A stretch of DNA of 29,913 bases from SOIA01 sp964348015 (GCA_964348015.1 CAYGBC010000066.1:1-29913); one strand, 5' to 3'; counted from the stretch's first letter, positions 1-8,299 are shown. The notes: generated by a model not told the origin, from the letters alone. Numbers and translations are program-made.

Positions 1-158
1 CCCCAGAATATGAGGGACACCAGGCGGTCTGCCTTGATCAACTGAGACAGGATCTTCCCTTTTCCGATGATATGTTCCTGTCCGTAAAACCGGTCCAGAG
101 ACTTGGGACGCATCCTCTCGGCCAACGGAACATGTTTTTCATCAGCTTTGGCCGCCAT
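1..158 (-). CDS. rarA: RarA/MgsA-type AAA+ ATPase, N-terminal fragment
   Basis: Only the first 52 codons are in the window; the gene continues past the left edge. Translated from the ATG at 158 the protein reads MAAKADEKHVPLAERMRP, followed by SLDRFYGQEHIIGKGKIL and, at the edge, SLIFWG. This is the characteristic start of RarA (MgsA, the WRNIP1 homologue), in which PLAxRMRPxxLDxxxGQxH precedes the Walker A motif (GPPGTGKT), which here would lie just outside. Family knowledge: RarA is a cytoplasmic clamp-loader-like ATPase acting at stalled replication forks. Nothing catalytic can be checked because the ATPase core is missing from the window. An extended -10 promoter sits 15-25 bases upstream of the start. 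Confidence 0.85.
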   Translation of the reverse strand, partial: MAAKADEKHVPLAERMRPKSLDRFYGQEHIIGKGKILSQLIKADRLVSLIFW

Positions 159-179
159 GATTTATATCCGTTTAGTTGA

Positions 180-208
180 ATTATATCAGAAAAAACCATC
201 GGGGTCAG
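180..208 (-). promoter_or_regulatory. Promoter of rarA (extended -10)
   Basis: On the - strand CTGACC (208-203) is followed after exactly 17 bases by a perfect TATAAT (185-180), preceded by TGA, which makes an extended -10 (TGnTATAAT). The predicted transcription start near 173 gives a leader of about 15 bases before the rarA ATG at 158. The call rests on sequence match only. Confidence 0.55.
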
Positions 209-221
209 GCTCTTAGGATTC

Positions 222-250
222 TTGACGAACAGGGGATTCCATGCTAAGTT
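222..250 (+). promoter_or_regulatory. Possible promoter of the MerR-type gene
   Basis: TTGACG (222-227), a 17-base spacer, then TAAGTT (245-250). The -35 is good and the -10 is weak. Transcription would begin near 257, only about 6 bases before the ATG at 263, so either the message is nearly leaderless or the real start is the internal ATG at 290. Confidence 0.3.
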
Positions 251-262
251 TACGGACGCAGG

Positions 263-628
263 ATGAAAAGCCAAAAAATCCCGGAAAAGATGGCCTACAA
301 ACTCGAAGAGGTCAGCCGAATCACAAAAATCGCTCCAGAAGTTATTGATGCATGGGAAAACGAACTTTACTTTCTTCATGCCGGCCAGACGGGCTCCGGA
401 GAAAAAATATTCCGCAAAAAGGACTTGGAAATCATTCTTCGTCTGAAGGAGCTGCTGGACAAGGAGGGACTGACTCTGGCCGGAGCCAAGAGAAAGATCG
501 AGGAAGAATTCGGGATAAAGACATCTGCCCCGGTTCATCCTGACCGCTTAAAAAAGGTACTCTACCGTGTCAGGGATCAACTTCAAGAAATTGCTTCATC
601 GTTAGATAAAAAATCGGAAAAAGTATAA
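263..628 (+). CDS. MerR-family helix-turn-helix regulator, small
   Basis: A 121-residue protein. Residues about 10-80 form a MerR-type winged helix: YKLEEVSRITKIAPEVIDAWE matches the family pattern (IGEVSRxxGVxxxVLRxWE), and the wing plus helix 3-4 region contains IFRKKDLEIILRLKELL and GLTLAGAKRKIEEE. The C-terminal 35 residues are a short charged, probably coiled-coil dimerisation tail with no effector domain and no cysteine cluster, so no ligand can be predicted. Start ATG 263 has a poor ribosome site; ATG 290 is preceded by GGAAAAG and is an alternative. The N-terminal KIPEKMAYKLEEVSRI resembles longer family members and supports 263. It lies directly upstream of tRNA-Pro. Confidence 0.85.
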   Translation: MKSQKIPEKMAYKLEEVSRITKIAPEVIDAWENELYFLHAGQTGSGEKIFRKKDLEIILRLKELLDKEGLTLAGAKRKIEEEFGIKTSAPVHPDRLKKVLYRVRDQLQEIASSLDKKSEKV

Positions 629-644
629 AAAATCCTCCCTGATT

Positions 645-653
645 TGCTATAAT
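645..653 (+). promoter_or_regulatory. Extended -10 promoter of tRNA-Pro
   Basis: TGCTATAAT (645-653) is a perfect extended -10 element (TGnTATAAT) 13 bases before the first base of the tRNA. No convincing -35 hexamer is seen at 16-18 bases upstream, which fits an extended -10 promoter. It sits between the MerR stop codon (626-628) and the tRNA. Confidence 0.55.
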
Positions 654-666
654 AACTCTTTCTGGT

Positions 667-743
667 CGGGACGTGGCGCAGCCTGGTAGCGCACACGCTT
701 GGGGTGCGTGGGGTCGGCGGTTCAAATCCGCTCGTCCCGACCA
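667..743 (+). tRNA. tRNA-Pro (anticodon GGG)
   Basis: A 77-base cloverleaf can be folded by eye. The acceptor stem is CGGGACG (667-673) with CGTCCCG (733-739), followed by discriminator A740 and an encoded CCA (741-743). The anticodon stem CACGC (694-698) pairs with GCGTG (706-710) around the loop TTGGGGT, giving anticodon GGG at 701-703, which reads proline codons CCC/CCU. The T arm contains GGTTCAAATCC. A run of six T follows immediately without a clear hairpin. Confidence 0.97.
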
Positions 744-896
744 TTTTTTCTACAAGAAGGTGAGAATAAAAGAATCGATTCAGGCAGGTTCATCCGAATA
801 AGAAACACCCTCAGCAGCGCCATGAGGGGCCGCGAACACAAGCCGAGGACTGAAAAACCAGCCGGTCCAAAAAAGGCTGCACGCAAAGGAGAAAAA

Positions 897-1241
897 ATGA
901 ACTCAGATAAAAAAGGAAACGCAGATAAACTCAAGGGTCAGGCAATCCAGCTCAAAAACCTCATCGGTTACCAGGAAGGCTCCGTGGTCAGCCGTGAGAT
1001 CATTTCCAAAAAGACCGGAACCGTGACGCTGTTCGCCTTCGATAAAGATCAGGGGCTGAGCGAGCACACCGCCCCTTTCGATGCCCTGGTTTTCTGTTTG
1101 GACGGTGAGGTGGAGGTCACTATCTCCGGCAGTCCCATCCGATTGAAAGAAGGAGAAATGGTGATCATGCCCGCCGACCAGCCCCACGCCCTCAAAGCGC
1201 TAAAGAAATTCAAAATGCTCCTGGTCATGATCCGCACGTGA
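897..1241 (+). CDS. Small cupin-domain protein
   Basis: A 114-residue single-domain cupin. The frame stays open upstream through the tRNA, but the ATG at 897 is the start because AAAGGAG lies 6 bases before it. Residues about 40-110 hold the double-stranded beta-helix signature: GLSEHTAPFDALVFCLDGEVEV is cupin motif 1 in reduced form (EH is kept but the second His is replaced), and GEMVIMPADQPHAL is motif 2 with its His. With only part of the usual metal triad, it could be a binding or sensor protein or a metal-dependent enzyme. The substrate is unknown. It ends 3 bases before the next gene, so the two are probably co-transcribed and translationally coupled. Confidence 0.85.
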   Translation: MNSDKKGNADKLKGQAIQLKNLIGYQEGSVVSREIISKKTGTVTLFAFDKDQGLSEHTAPFDALVFCLDGEVEVTISGSPIRLKEGEMVIMPADQPHALKALKKFKMLLVMIRT

Positions 1242-1244
1242 ACT

Positions 1245-3371
1245 GTGACTCCCCAAAAGAAAAAATTCACAAACCGCCTGATCCACGAGAAAAGCCCTTA
1301 CCTTCTCCAGCACGCCCATAATCCTGTGGAATGGTATCCCTGGGGAAAAGACGCCTTCGAACGCGCGAGAAAAGACAACAGGCCCGTGTTTCTCTCGATC
1401 GGATACGCCACCTGTCACTGGTGCCATGTGATGGAAAAGGAATCCTTCGAAGATATTGAAGTGGCCCGGTTGATGAACGAAGCATTTATTTCTGTCAAAG
1501 TCGACCGGGAAGAACGTCCCGACATAGATTCGGTTCACATGAGAGTCTGCCAGCTTTTGACTGGACACGGAGGCTGGCCTTTGACGATCATCATGACTCC
1601 GGATAAAAAACCATTCTTCGCGGCCACGTATATCCCCAAAGAAAACCGGTTCGGCCGGCTTGGCATGCGGGAGCTCATCCCCCGTGTCCAAGATCTCTGG
1701 GAAAACAGCCCCACAGATCTCGAGGCTTCTTCTGAAAAGATCATCGCCGCTCTTCAGGAACTACCAGCGGATGTTCCAGGTGAAATCATAAATCAAAACA
1801 TGCTTGATGCGGTCTATCAGCAGCTTGAGGGGCAGCACGACGCCAAGAACGGCGGATTCGGTCTTTCCCCGAAATTCCCTGCTCCGCATAACCTCCTTTT
1901 TCTGCTCCGTTACTGGAAGAGAACCGGAAATTCCAAGGCTCTCCAGATGGTTGAGAAGACACTCCAGTCCATGCGCCACGGTGGCCTGTTTGACCATATC
2001 GGCTACGGCTTTCACCGATACTCCACGGATTCTCGATGGCTGGTGCCTCATTTCGAGAAAATGCTGTATGACCAGGCTCTTCTGGCCATGGCGTACACCG
2101 AAGCTTTTCAAGTCACTCGGAATGATGAGTATAAGGACACAGCCAAGGAAATTTTCACCTACGTGCTCCGGGATATGACATCCCCGGAAGGAGCCTTTTA
2201 CTCTGCCGAGGATGCAGACAGCGAGGGCGAGGAGGGCAAATTCTATCTCTGGACGAGCGCTGCGCTTCAGAAGACACTCAAAAAGGCAGAGGCTGAGCTT
2301 GCACTTCGGGTGTTCAATGTCGAGTCGGAAGGGAATTTCAAAGAAGAGGCGACGGGGAAAAAGACAGGCGCGAACATCCTTCACCTCAAACAATCTTTGA
2401 CTGAAATCGCTTCGGAGCTGAAGCTGAGCCCGAACGTCTTAAGAGAAAATCTGGAAAGCGTCCGGATGTCTCTCTTCAAAACAAGAGAAAAACGCATCCG
2501 TCCTCTCAAAGATGATAAAATCCTTTCCGATTGGAACGGCCTGATGATCGCCGCACTGGCCAAAGGCGCCCAGGCATTCGATGAGCCGGCTTATGAGACC
2601 GCAGCGCGAAAGGCCGCCGATTTTATACTGAATCACATGCGCAGTCCGGACGGGAGGCTGTTCCATCGCTCCCGGGAAGGACAGTCTTTGATCACCGGGT
2701 TCCTGGACGACTATGCCTTTCTGATCTGGGGTCTCCTGGAACTTTATGAGGCAAGCCTTGACGCCCGCTTCTTGAAGGAAGCTCTGGAGCTGAATGATCT
2801 CCTTCTTAAACATTTCTGGGATGGAAAGGAAGGAGGATTTTACTTCACTCCTGATGACGGAGAAACGCTCCTCCTCCGCCAGAAAGAGGTCTACGACGGG
2901 GCAATTCCCTCCGGAAACTCTGTTGAAATGCTCAACCTTCTTCGACTGGGACGAATGACCTCCAATCCGGCTCTTGAAGAAAAAGCCGCACAAGCCGGGC
3001 GCATCTTCTCCAAAAAGGTTGAGTCCTCGCCTTCCGCATTCACCCAGATGATGGCGGCTGTGGATTTTGGTGTGGGACCTTCTTATGAAGTCGTGATTGT
3101 CGGCCATTCAGATAAAAAGGACACGAAAGCCATGCTCAAAACTCTGCAGGCTGAATTTATTCCCAATAAGGTTTTGCTTTTCATCCCCGAAGATAAGGAC
3201 CCGTCAGTCATCTTCCGCATCGCTCCTTTCACAGCCCGGATGACAAGCCTCCACAACAAGGCCACGGCCTATGTCTGTCAGAATTTCACCTGTCAGAAAC
3301 CGACGACAGATATGGATACGATGCTCCAGTCCATCGGAACCAAGGCTCTCCAGAAAAAAACGAAATCCTGA
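1245..3371 (+). CDS. DUF255 thioredoxin-like / six-hairpin protein (YyaL, SSP411 type)
   Basis: A 708-residue protein of typical family length. The N-terminal half is the DUF255 thioredoxin-fold domain, starting with NRLIHEKSPYLLQHAHNPVEW and carrying the conserved CHWC redox-type motif at residues 57-60 within YATCHWCHVMEKESF. The remainder resembles the (alpha/alpha)6 barrel of N-acylglucosamine 2-epimerase or cellobiose epimerase enzymes, with conserved stretches GGFGLSPKFPAPHNL, HFEKMLYDQALLA, FYSAEDADSEGEEGKFYLW and SDWNGLMIAALA. The family (bacterial YyaL, mammalian SPATA20) has no firmly established reaction. No signal peptide is seen, so it should be cytoplasmic. The start is a GTG 3 bases after the cupin stop; it places the conserved NRLIHEKSPYLLQ at residue 10, as in relatives. 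Confidence 0.93.
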   Translation: MTPQKKKFTNRLIHEKSPYLLQHAHNPVEWYPWGKDAFERARKDNRPVFLSIGYATCHWCHVMEKESFEDIEVARLMNEAFISVKVDREERPDIDSVHMRVCQLLTGHGGWPLTIIMTPDKKPFFAATYIPKENRFGRLGMRELIPRVQDLWENSPTDLEASSEKIIAALQELPADVPGEIINQNMLDAVYQQLEGQHDAKNGGFGLSPKFPAPHNLLFLLRYWKRTGNSKALQMVEKTLQSMRHGGLFDHIGYGFHRYSTDSRWLVPHFEKMLYDQALLAMAYTEAFQVTRNDEYKDTAKEIFTYVLRDMTSPEGAFYSAEDADSEGEEGKFYLWTSAALQKTLKKAEAELALRVFNVESEGNFKEEATGKKTGANILHLKQSLTEIASELKLSPNVLRENLESVRMSLFKTREKRIRPLKDDKILSDWNGLMIAALAKGAQAFDEPAYETAARKAADFILNHMRSPDGRLFHRSREGQSLITGFLDDYAFLIWGLLELYEASLDARFLKEALELNDLLLKHFWDGKEGGFYFTPDDGETLLLRQKEVYDGAIPSGNSVEMLNLLRLGRMTSNPALEEKAAQAGRIFSKKVESSPSAFTQMMAAVDFGVGPSYEVVIVGHSDKKDTKAMLKTLQAEFIPNKVLLFIPEDKDPSVIFRIAPFTARMTSLHNKATAYVCQNFTCQKPTTDMDTMLQSIGTKALQKKTKS

Positions 3372-3398
3372 TAAAAAATCTCACAGACTTAAATACAA

Positions 3399-3427
3399 TT
3401 GTTTCAATCCGTTTCTTCCCATGTTAA
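3399..3427 (+). promoter_or_regulatory. Possible promoter before surE
   Basis: TTGTTT (3399-3404), 17 bases, then TGTTAA (3422-3427) inside an AT-rich ATGTTAAAAT. It lies in the 140-base gap between the DUF255 gene and surE. The match is moderate, and surE may also be reached by read-through. Confidence 0.25.
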
Positions 3428-3512
3428 AATGCTTCTTCTCAGTTTCCCGTCTTTGCGGACGCTGTGACTCTATCCAGCTCGAGGCGCCATGCTGAAATAT
3501 TAAGTGAGAGAT

Positions 3513-4298
3513 ATGAAACCGCTGATCCTTCTGACAAACGATGATGGCCATTTCGCTGAAGGGATAGAGTCCCTTTCCCGCCGTTTGAAAGGCCAGGGGG
3601 AAATCCACATCATCGCTCCAGACAGAGAAAAAAGCGCCACGTCTCTTGCCCTCACCCTCCACCATCCGCTGCGGGTCAAGAAAATTAAGCCCCGGGTTTT
3701 TGCGGTGGACGGGACCCCTGCTGACTGTGTCTATCTGGCCACACAGAAGCTTTTGCCCCGAAAGCCCTCGCTGCTCATCTCCGGCATCAACAGAGGGCCC
3801 AACCTGGGCCAGCAGGATATATCCTATTCGGGCACGGTGGCCGGCGCGATCCAGGGAGCATTCCTTCAGATCCCGTCCCTGGCCGTCTCGCTTCTTCCGG
3901 ATAAGGATCATCAGTATCATTTTGATTTTGCTGCAGAGATCGTATCCGCGATGGTCAGGAAACTGCTGGAAAAAGAGATTCCCGAAAGATTGATGCTCAA
4001 CATCAACATTCCTCCTCCGCCATTCCGGGGAATCAAAATCGTCAAGCTGGGACAAAAAAGATACAATCCGGAAATCATCGAAAAACAGGATCCCAGAAAA
4101 AGAACCTACTACTGGATCGGCACGGGGAACCCGAAGGCCCTGGGCGACAGGAACAGTGATGTGATGGTGATTAAAAAGGGATACATCACTGTCACTCCGC
4201 TTCATACCGATTCAACGGATCACGATGCACTTCAGCATCGCACATTTAAAAATTTTCTGACAGCCATTGCCGATGAAATTATTCAGAAAACTGTATGA
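3513..4298 (+). CDS. surE: SurE 5'/3'-nucleotidase
   Basis: A 261-residue protein, the normal SurE length. SurE removes phosphate from nucleoside monophosphates (and short polyphosphates) using a divalent metal bound by Asp-Asp-Ser-Asn. These are visible: LLTNDDG near residues 7-12 supplies the Asp pair, the Ser comes from REKSATSLALT near 41, and the Asn from SGINRGPNLG near 93. YSGTVAGAIQGAF and SLALT complete the signature, and VTPLHTDSTDHDAL is the usual C-terminal region. The ATG at 3513 gives MKPLILLTNDDG as in homologues; an in-frame GTG at 3504 would add three residues. It overlaps the following membrane-protein gene. In many proteobacteria surE sits beside pcm or nlpD, but neither is here. 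Confidence 0.95.
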   Translation: MKPLILLTNDDGHFAEGIESLSRRLKGQGEIHIIAPDREKSATSLALTLHHPLRVKKIKPRVFAVDGTPADCVYLATQKLLPRKPSLLISGINRGPNLGQQDISYSGTVAGAIQGAFLQIPSLAVSLLPDKDHQYHFDFAAEIVSAMVRKLLEKEIPERLMLNINIPPPPFRGIKIVKLGQKRYNPEIIEKQDPRKRTYYWIGTGNPKALGDRNSDVMVIKKGYITVTPLHTDSTDHDALQHRTFKNFLTAIADEIIQKTV

Positions 4299-4866
4299 CT
4301 GGATGCTTCACTGGGCCGAAACCCCGTACGGCCCCTCGGCGCTTTTTCTCCTCGCAATGGCTGAGAGTTCTGTATTCCCCATACCAGTCGACGCTCTGCT
4401 CATCGCTCTCTGTTTGGGTTCCATAAAGAAATCCTGGCGTTTTGCCTTCATCACATCCGTAGCCTCCGTGGTGGGCGGTATCATCGGCTACTTCATCGGT
4501 TTCGGAATATGGGAGCTTGTGGATTCCTTCTTTTTCACTTATGTGCCCGGATTCACGGAAAGCCTTTTCAACCGCGTGATGGCAAATTTCAGCGAGTACG
4601 GATTCTGGTATGTTTTTGCGGCCGGCTTCACTCCGATCCCGTATAAAGTCTTCACTATCGCTTCCGGAGTCTTCAAACTCAACTTTGGTCTTTTCCTCAT
4701 CGCCTCGACCATCAGCCGGTCACTCCGTTTCTTTATAGTGGCCGGTTTGATCCGGAAATTCGGACCAGGAATAAAGAACTTTATCGATAAATACTTCAAC
4801 CTCCTTGCCCTTCTGTTCTTCATCCTCCTTTTCGGGGGATTTCTGGTCGTGAAATTTATTTTGTAA
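4273..4866 (+). CDS. YqaA-type DedA/VTT membrane protein
   Basis: A protein of about 197 residues. KLYDWMLHWAETPYGPSAL followed by LAMAESSVFPIPVDALLIAL is the typical start of the YqaA branch of the DedA/VTT superfamily; GYFIG and AGFTPIPYKVFTIASGVF contain the conserved re-entrant Phe-x-Pro and Gly motifs. Four to five membrane segments are apparent, ending in a very hydrophobic C-terminal helix. DedA-superfamily proteins act in the inner membrane and some move phospholipid carriers; the exact role of YqaA proteins is not established. The start is uncertain: TTG 4267, ATG 4273 and ATG 4303 are in frame. I chose 4273 because relatives begin with a few residues before LYDW. It begins inside surE (26-base overlap), which suggests translational coupling. 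Confidence 0.85.
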   Translation: MKLFRKLYDWMLHWAETPYGPSALFLLAMAESSVFPIPVDALLIALCLGSIKKSWRFAFITSVASVVGGIIGYFIGFGIWELVDSFFFTYVPGFTESLFNRVMANFSEYGFWYVFAAGFTPIPYKVFTIASGVFKLNFGLFLIASTISRSLRFFIVAGLIRKFGPGIKNFIDKYFNLLALLFFILLFGGFLVVKFIL

Positions 4867-4884
4867 AAGGCAATTGGGAAGATT

Positions 4885-6111
4885 ATGAAAATCCTGTTCA
4901 CCTGTAAAGAGTTCCCTCATTCAAAAATCATCGGCGGGCCGATCATCATCTACAACCGCTTGAAGTATTTTTCCAGGAACCACACGGTCTCTCTGGCTTC
5001 ATTCTTTAAAGACGAGGAGAAAAAACACATCCGTTCTGTAGAGCCCTTCTGTCACGACCTCCGGCTTGTCTCCCTTCCACCTAAACGCTCTGCATTGAAA
5101 GTCTCGTGGGATCTTTTCACATCTCCTGTCCCCCCCTATTTCCTCAGAACCCACGGCTCCCGAAAGATGGCTGAAACCATTGCGGACATGGTCCGGAAAG
5201 ACAGGTATGACTTTGTGATTGCGGAGTACTCGGTCATGGGTCAATTCATCCATAAGAATCCTCTCCTTTCGCCGATCCGGCGGGTCATGTCTGTCCACGA
5301 ATGTTACTACTTGGCCCGGCGCAAGGCGTACCGTCATAACAGAATCGGGTTCGAAAAGCTGAGAGAAGCCATCAACCTCAAGGGACTGAAAAAATATGAA
5401 TTCGACATGTACAGGAATGCGGATAAAGTCCTCGTACTGACTCCACAAGGCAAGGAAGAACTCCTTGAAATCTGCCCTGAGCTGGATATCGCAGTCGTCC
5501 CCCACGGAGTCGACGTGGAGAATTTTTCTTTTTCGGGCCACGAAGAAATGCAAAAAGCCATCGTGTTTGTGGGAAACTACCTGCACTATCCCAACGTGGA
5601 CGCTGTACTTCACTTTCACAGCGATATCTGGCCCCTTCTGAAATCCCGCCTCCCGGAGATCAAATTCTATGTGGTCGGCCAGGGTCCTCCGCCCGAAGTC
5701 CAGAACCTCTCCCAGGATAAAGCGATCACAGTTACAGGCCGAGTGGACGATGTCCGCCCTTTCCTGAAGAAAGGCCGGGCTTTCATCTGCCCGGTCAGAC
5801 TCGGAGGAGGATTCCGCGGGAAAATCTTGGAGGCCATGTCCATCGGCCGCCCGGTCGTCTCGACATCCCTGGGCGCAGAGGGCGTTCCCGCTCATCAAAG
5901 GGAAAACATCATCCTGGCCGATAATCCTGAAGACTTCGCCCGGGGTGTTGTGGAACTGATGACTGACGATAGATTGTTCGAGCGAATCCGGACAAATGCC
6001 CGAAAGCTCGTTGAGGAGAAATATTCCTGGGAAAAGGGCGTAGAAGTGATGGAGCAGGTTCTCGAGAAAATGATGACAAACACACCTTCCCTCCAAAATC
6101 AAGGAGTGTAA
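4885..6111 (+). CDS. GT4-like glycosyltransferase
   Basis: A 408-residue GT-B fold glycosyltransferase. The N-terminal acceptor half begins MKILFTCKEFPHSKIIGGPI, with the Gly-rich loop used by GT4 enzymes. The C-terminal donor half starts near residue 220 with AIVFVGNYLHYPNVDAV, continues with FYVVGQGPPPEV, and ends in the nucleotide-sugar signature VRLGGGFRGKILEAMSIGRPVV then TSLGAEG. The usual E-x7-E glutamates are represented by the GGGFRGKILEAM stretch. GGGAAG-type spacing (GGGAAG then ATG) gives an acceptable ribosome site. Donor and acceptor cannot be read from sequence. It is one base from the next glycosyltransferase gene, so the two probably act on the same glycan or glycolipid. Confidence 0.9.
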   Translation: MKILFTCKEFPHSKIIGGPIIIYNRLKYFSRNHTVSLASFFKDEEKKHIRSVEPFCHDLRLVSLPPKRSALKVSWDLFTSPVPPYFLRTHGSRKMAETIADMVRKDRYDFVIAEYSVMGQFIHKNPLLSPIRRVMSVHECYYLARRKAYRHNRIGFEKLREAINLKGLKKYEFDMYRNADKVLVLTPQGKEELLEICPELDIAVVPHGVDVENFSFSGHEEMQKAIVFVGNYLHYPNVDAVLHFHSDIWPLLKSRLPEIKFYVVGQGPPPEVQNLSQDKAITVTGRVDDVRPFLKKGRAFICPVRLGGGFRGKILEAMSIGRPVVSTSLGAEGVPAHQRENIILADNPEDFARGVVELMTDDRLFERIRTNARKLVEEKYSWEKGVEVMEQVLEKMMTNTPSLQNQGV

Positions 6112-6112
6112 A

Positions 6113-7339
6113 ATGAAAGTCACCATGGTGATTCCCACCTACTGGGGACGGAAAAAATCTGAGGACGCCAGAGAAACTGACTCCATCTATGACCACCCGA
6201 CTCCGCTCGATCAAGAAGGAACATTGGCACGGGCTTTAGAGAGCCTCTCGATTCTGAAGAACAAGGATTTCAACCTAGTCATTCTCGGTGTTTCCACGGC
6301 CCCGGATATCCGGGAGGAGGTGGAATCGAAAATCTCTTCGATCATAAAGGATACGGCTCCAGATGCGGAAACGCTTCTTTTTTCCTACTCCCATCTGGCC
6401 AAAATTCATCAGCACCTCATCCAAAACAATAAGGAATCCTTACTCCCATTTCTCCAGCTCGACGGCTATTCCAATGTCCGGAACCTCTGCCTCTTCTCGG
6501 CCCATCTCTCAGGCTCCGATGTGGCCGTCCTCATCGATGATGACGAGATATTCGAAGATCCTCTTTTCATGAAAAAGGCACTGGAGTTCATCGGCCAAAA
6601 ACACCAGGAAATGGATGTGCTGGCTGTTGCAGGCTACTACATCAACCCGGATGGCGATTACTTGATCAACAAAGAGATTCAATCCTGGATGGAACACTGG
6701 AACAAGATTGACGGCATGAACAGAGCTTTCCAGGAGATCATCGGACAGGCCCCCAGGCTCAAGGAGACGCCGTTTGTGTTTGGTGGCAACGCGGTCATCC
6801 ATCGCAACCTCTTCATGCAGGTCCCTTTTGATCCCATGATCACCCGAGGAGAGGATATCGATTTCCTGATCAACGCCAGAATGTTCGGGTTTAAATTTTT
6901 CCTGGATAACCAACTTTCGATCAGGCATGAGGCCCCTCCCAAACCTCATCCCGAATGGCGGAAAGTGAGGGAGGACATCTATCGATTCGTTTTTGAAAAA
7001 AGAAAGTTAGAAACACAGGAAACTCTTCCGGGCATGGTGAGAATAAGCGCCGAAGACCTTGGCATATATCCGGGAGAATTCCTGAAAGAAGACCAAGAAG
7101 AGCGGATTATCCGCTCGAACAAGATGCTGGCGATGGATTACACGAGCAAGGGCGACAAAAAGGGAGCTGCAGAATGCATGGAAAACATCCATATTGCCAA
7201 AACAGCAATTCCTCCTGAAGTCAATCCTTTCGAGAACCTCATCCGCCTGCAAAAAAACTGGAAAAACCTGATGGAACACTTCTCGTCCAAGAGGGTAAGA
7301 CAGGAAGCGGGCGCCCCGCTCGGCTTCCCGATGGATTAG
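6113..7339 (+). CDS. GT2-like (GT-A fold) glycosyltransferase
   Basis: A 408-residue protein starting with MKVTMVIPTYWGRK, the GT-A nucleotide-binding strand. Near residue 140 VAVLIDDDEIFEDP supplies an acidic DxD-type metal and sugar-nucleotide site. Near 230-260 FVFGGNAVIHRNLF and TRGEDIDFLINARMFG match the GT2 acceptor/ED motif, followed by IRHEAPPKPHPEW, which may provide a His metal ligand. About 120 residues after the catalytic domain are helical and charged, with no membrane segment, so the enzyme is probably cytosolic or peripheral. The ribosome site AAGGAG is well placed. The unusual insertion between strand 1 and the DDD motif (residues 15-60) makes a specific substrate assignment unsafe. 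Confidence 0.85.
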   Translation: MKVTMVIPTYWGRKKSEDARETDSIYDHPTPLDQEGTLARALESLSILKNKDFNLVILGVSTAPDIREEVESKISSIIKDTAPDAETLLFSYSHLAKIHQHLIQNNKESLLPFLQLDGYSNVRNLCLFSAHLSGSDVAVLIDDDEIFEDPLFMKKALEFIGQKHQEMDVLAVAGYYINPDGDYLINKEIQSWMEHWNKIDGMNRAFQEIIGQAPRLKETPFVFGGNAVIHRNLFMQVPFDPMITRGEDIDFLINARMFGFKFFLDNQLSIRHEAPPKPHPEWRKVREDIYRFVFEKRKLETQETLPGMVRISAEDLGIYPGEFLKEDQEERIIRSNKMLAMDYTSKGDKKGAAECMENIHIAKTAIPPEVNPFENLIRLQKNWKNLMEHFSSKRVRQEAGAPLGFPMD

Positions 7340-7363
7340 GTGTCGGCAGATTTTATGAATGAT

Positions 7364-8191
7364 TTAAGGAATTCTGTTGACTGGTATATAGACTTTTGCT
7401 CTCGGCAGAAGAGATTCCGGGATGTCCAGAGCCGCACTCAATTCACGCAGCTTCTTCTGAATCTTTCGTGTATTCTCAGGTCCCATGCGGAGAAGATACT
7501 TCTGCGCCTCGCTCAGGTTTTCAAGTCCGGGATCAGCGATACCATAGGATATCACTTTTCTCTCCAGAAGCATGTCTCCCTGGACAACCGGGACTTTCAG
7601 CATCTCGACAATGGCCTCAACCAGAGCCCCATCGAAATCCTCATCCGGATATCCCAATTCTGCATACGCCTCCTGGATAAGAGGCTTCGTCCGCCTGTAC
7701 AGTTCCACGGTCTGAGTGGCATCCAAAGAGGAAAAAACATTCCCGACGAGATCATACCGTCTGTAACCCGCAGGATCGGTATAATACCGGCCGCTTTTCC
7801 TTTTGACTCTGAACTCTCCCTTGGGAGTAAAAAAATCAATCTGAGGACGAGGGCTCAGACCATTGGCGATGTTGTCGACCGCCGCTACAAACCTGCGTAT
7901 CAAATCCTTGCTCTTGAGCCATGATTCCAATTCTTGATGGGACGATAACTCTCCCGCCAATTCTCTGAGGACTCCGTCACTCTGATTGAGCTCCGCTTGA
8001 AGAGATTCCACCGCTTCCACACCGAGCGACTCTTCCGATTGAACCGGGATAGCCTTTTCTTCAACAATTTCCTGGACGGGAAGCGCTTTTTTAGCCTTCT
8101 CCCGGATGAAAAAATAATAAACCACCACGACCAACGCCACGAAAAGGATGACGAGACTTCCGGTCAGCATGACTTTTTTCTGTTCTTCCAT
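7364..8191 (-). CDS. DUF3014 membrane-anchored protein
   Basis: A 275-residue protein with a single N-terminal membrane segment (residues about 9-27, VMLTGSLVILFVALVVVVYY) and then a periplasmic or extracytoplasmic domain. The region from about 95 to the end matches the DUF3014 pattern: LIRRFVAAVDNIANG, YRRYDLVGNVFSSLDA, LYRRTKPLIQEAYAELGYP, VISYGIADPGLENLSEAQK and LLRMGPENTRKIQKKLREL. The function of DUF3014 is unknown. The linker (30-90) is acidic and low in hydrophobics. AAGGGAG precedes the ATG, and a consensus-like promoter lies 80-110 bases upstream. It is convergent with the + strand glycosyltransferase gene (24-base gap). Confidence 0.85.
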   Translation of the reverse strand: MEEQKKVMLTGSLVILFVALVVVVYYFFIREKAKKALPVQEIVEEKAIPVQSEESLGVEAVESLQAELNQSDGVLRELAGELSSHQELESWLKSKDLIRRFVAAVDNIANGLSPRPQIDFFTPKGEFRVKRKSGRYYTDPAGYRRYDLVGNVFSSLDATQTVELYRRTKPLIQEAYAELGYPDEDFDGALVEAIVEMLKVPVVQGDMLLERKVISYGIADPGLENLSEAQKYLLRMGPENTRKIQKKLRELSAALDIPESLLPRAKVYIPVNRIP

Positions 8192-8270
8192 CCTCTTCTC
8201 CCTTGATCAGCCGAGCGAATGGATTCTCCTTTTCGCCTCTCGCTCTCGAAACTTGAACGAATCAGACACA

Positions 8271-8299
8271 ATTATATATACAGGAAAAAGAATCTACAA
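8271..8299 (-). promoter_or_regulatory. Promoter of the DUF3014 gene
   Basis: On the - strand TTGTAG (8299-8294), a 17-base spacer, then perfect TATAAT (8276-8271). The predicted start near 8264 leaves a leader of about 73 bases before the ATG at 8191. This is one of the best sigma-70-like matches in the window. Confidence 0.6.

Noticed and set aside
699..896. Upstream extension of the cupin frame through the tRNA
   Set aside because: It would translate tRNA sequence and low-complexity basic residues; the ATG at 897 has a clear ribosome site and fits the domain.
4999..6138. Long open frame (379 codons) antisense to the GT4-like gene
   Set aside because: It is the mirror of a well-supported gene, has no recognisable domain and no ribosome site. 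Similar antisense frames at 3381-4205, 22340-23275 and 26215-27000 were dismissed for the same reason.
7340..7924. Open frame on the + strand opposite the DUF3014 gene
   Set aside because: The - strand frame has a ribosome site, a promoter, a membrane segment and a family match; the + strand frame has none of these.
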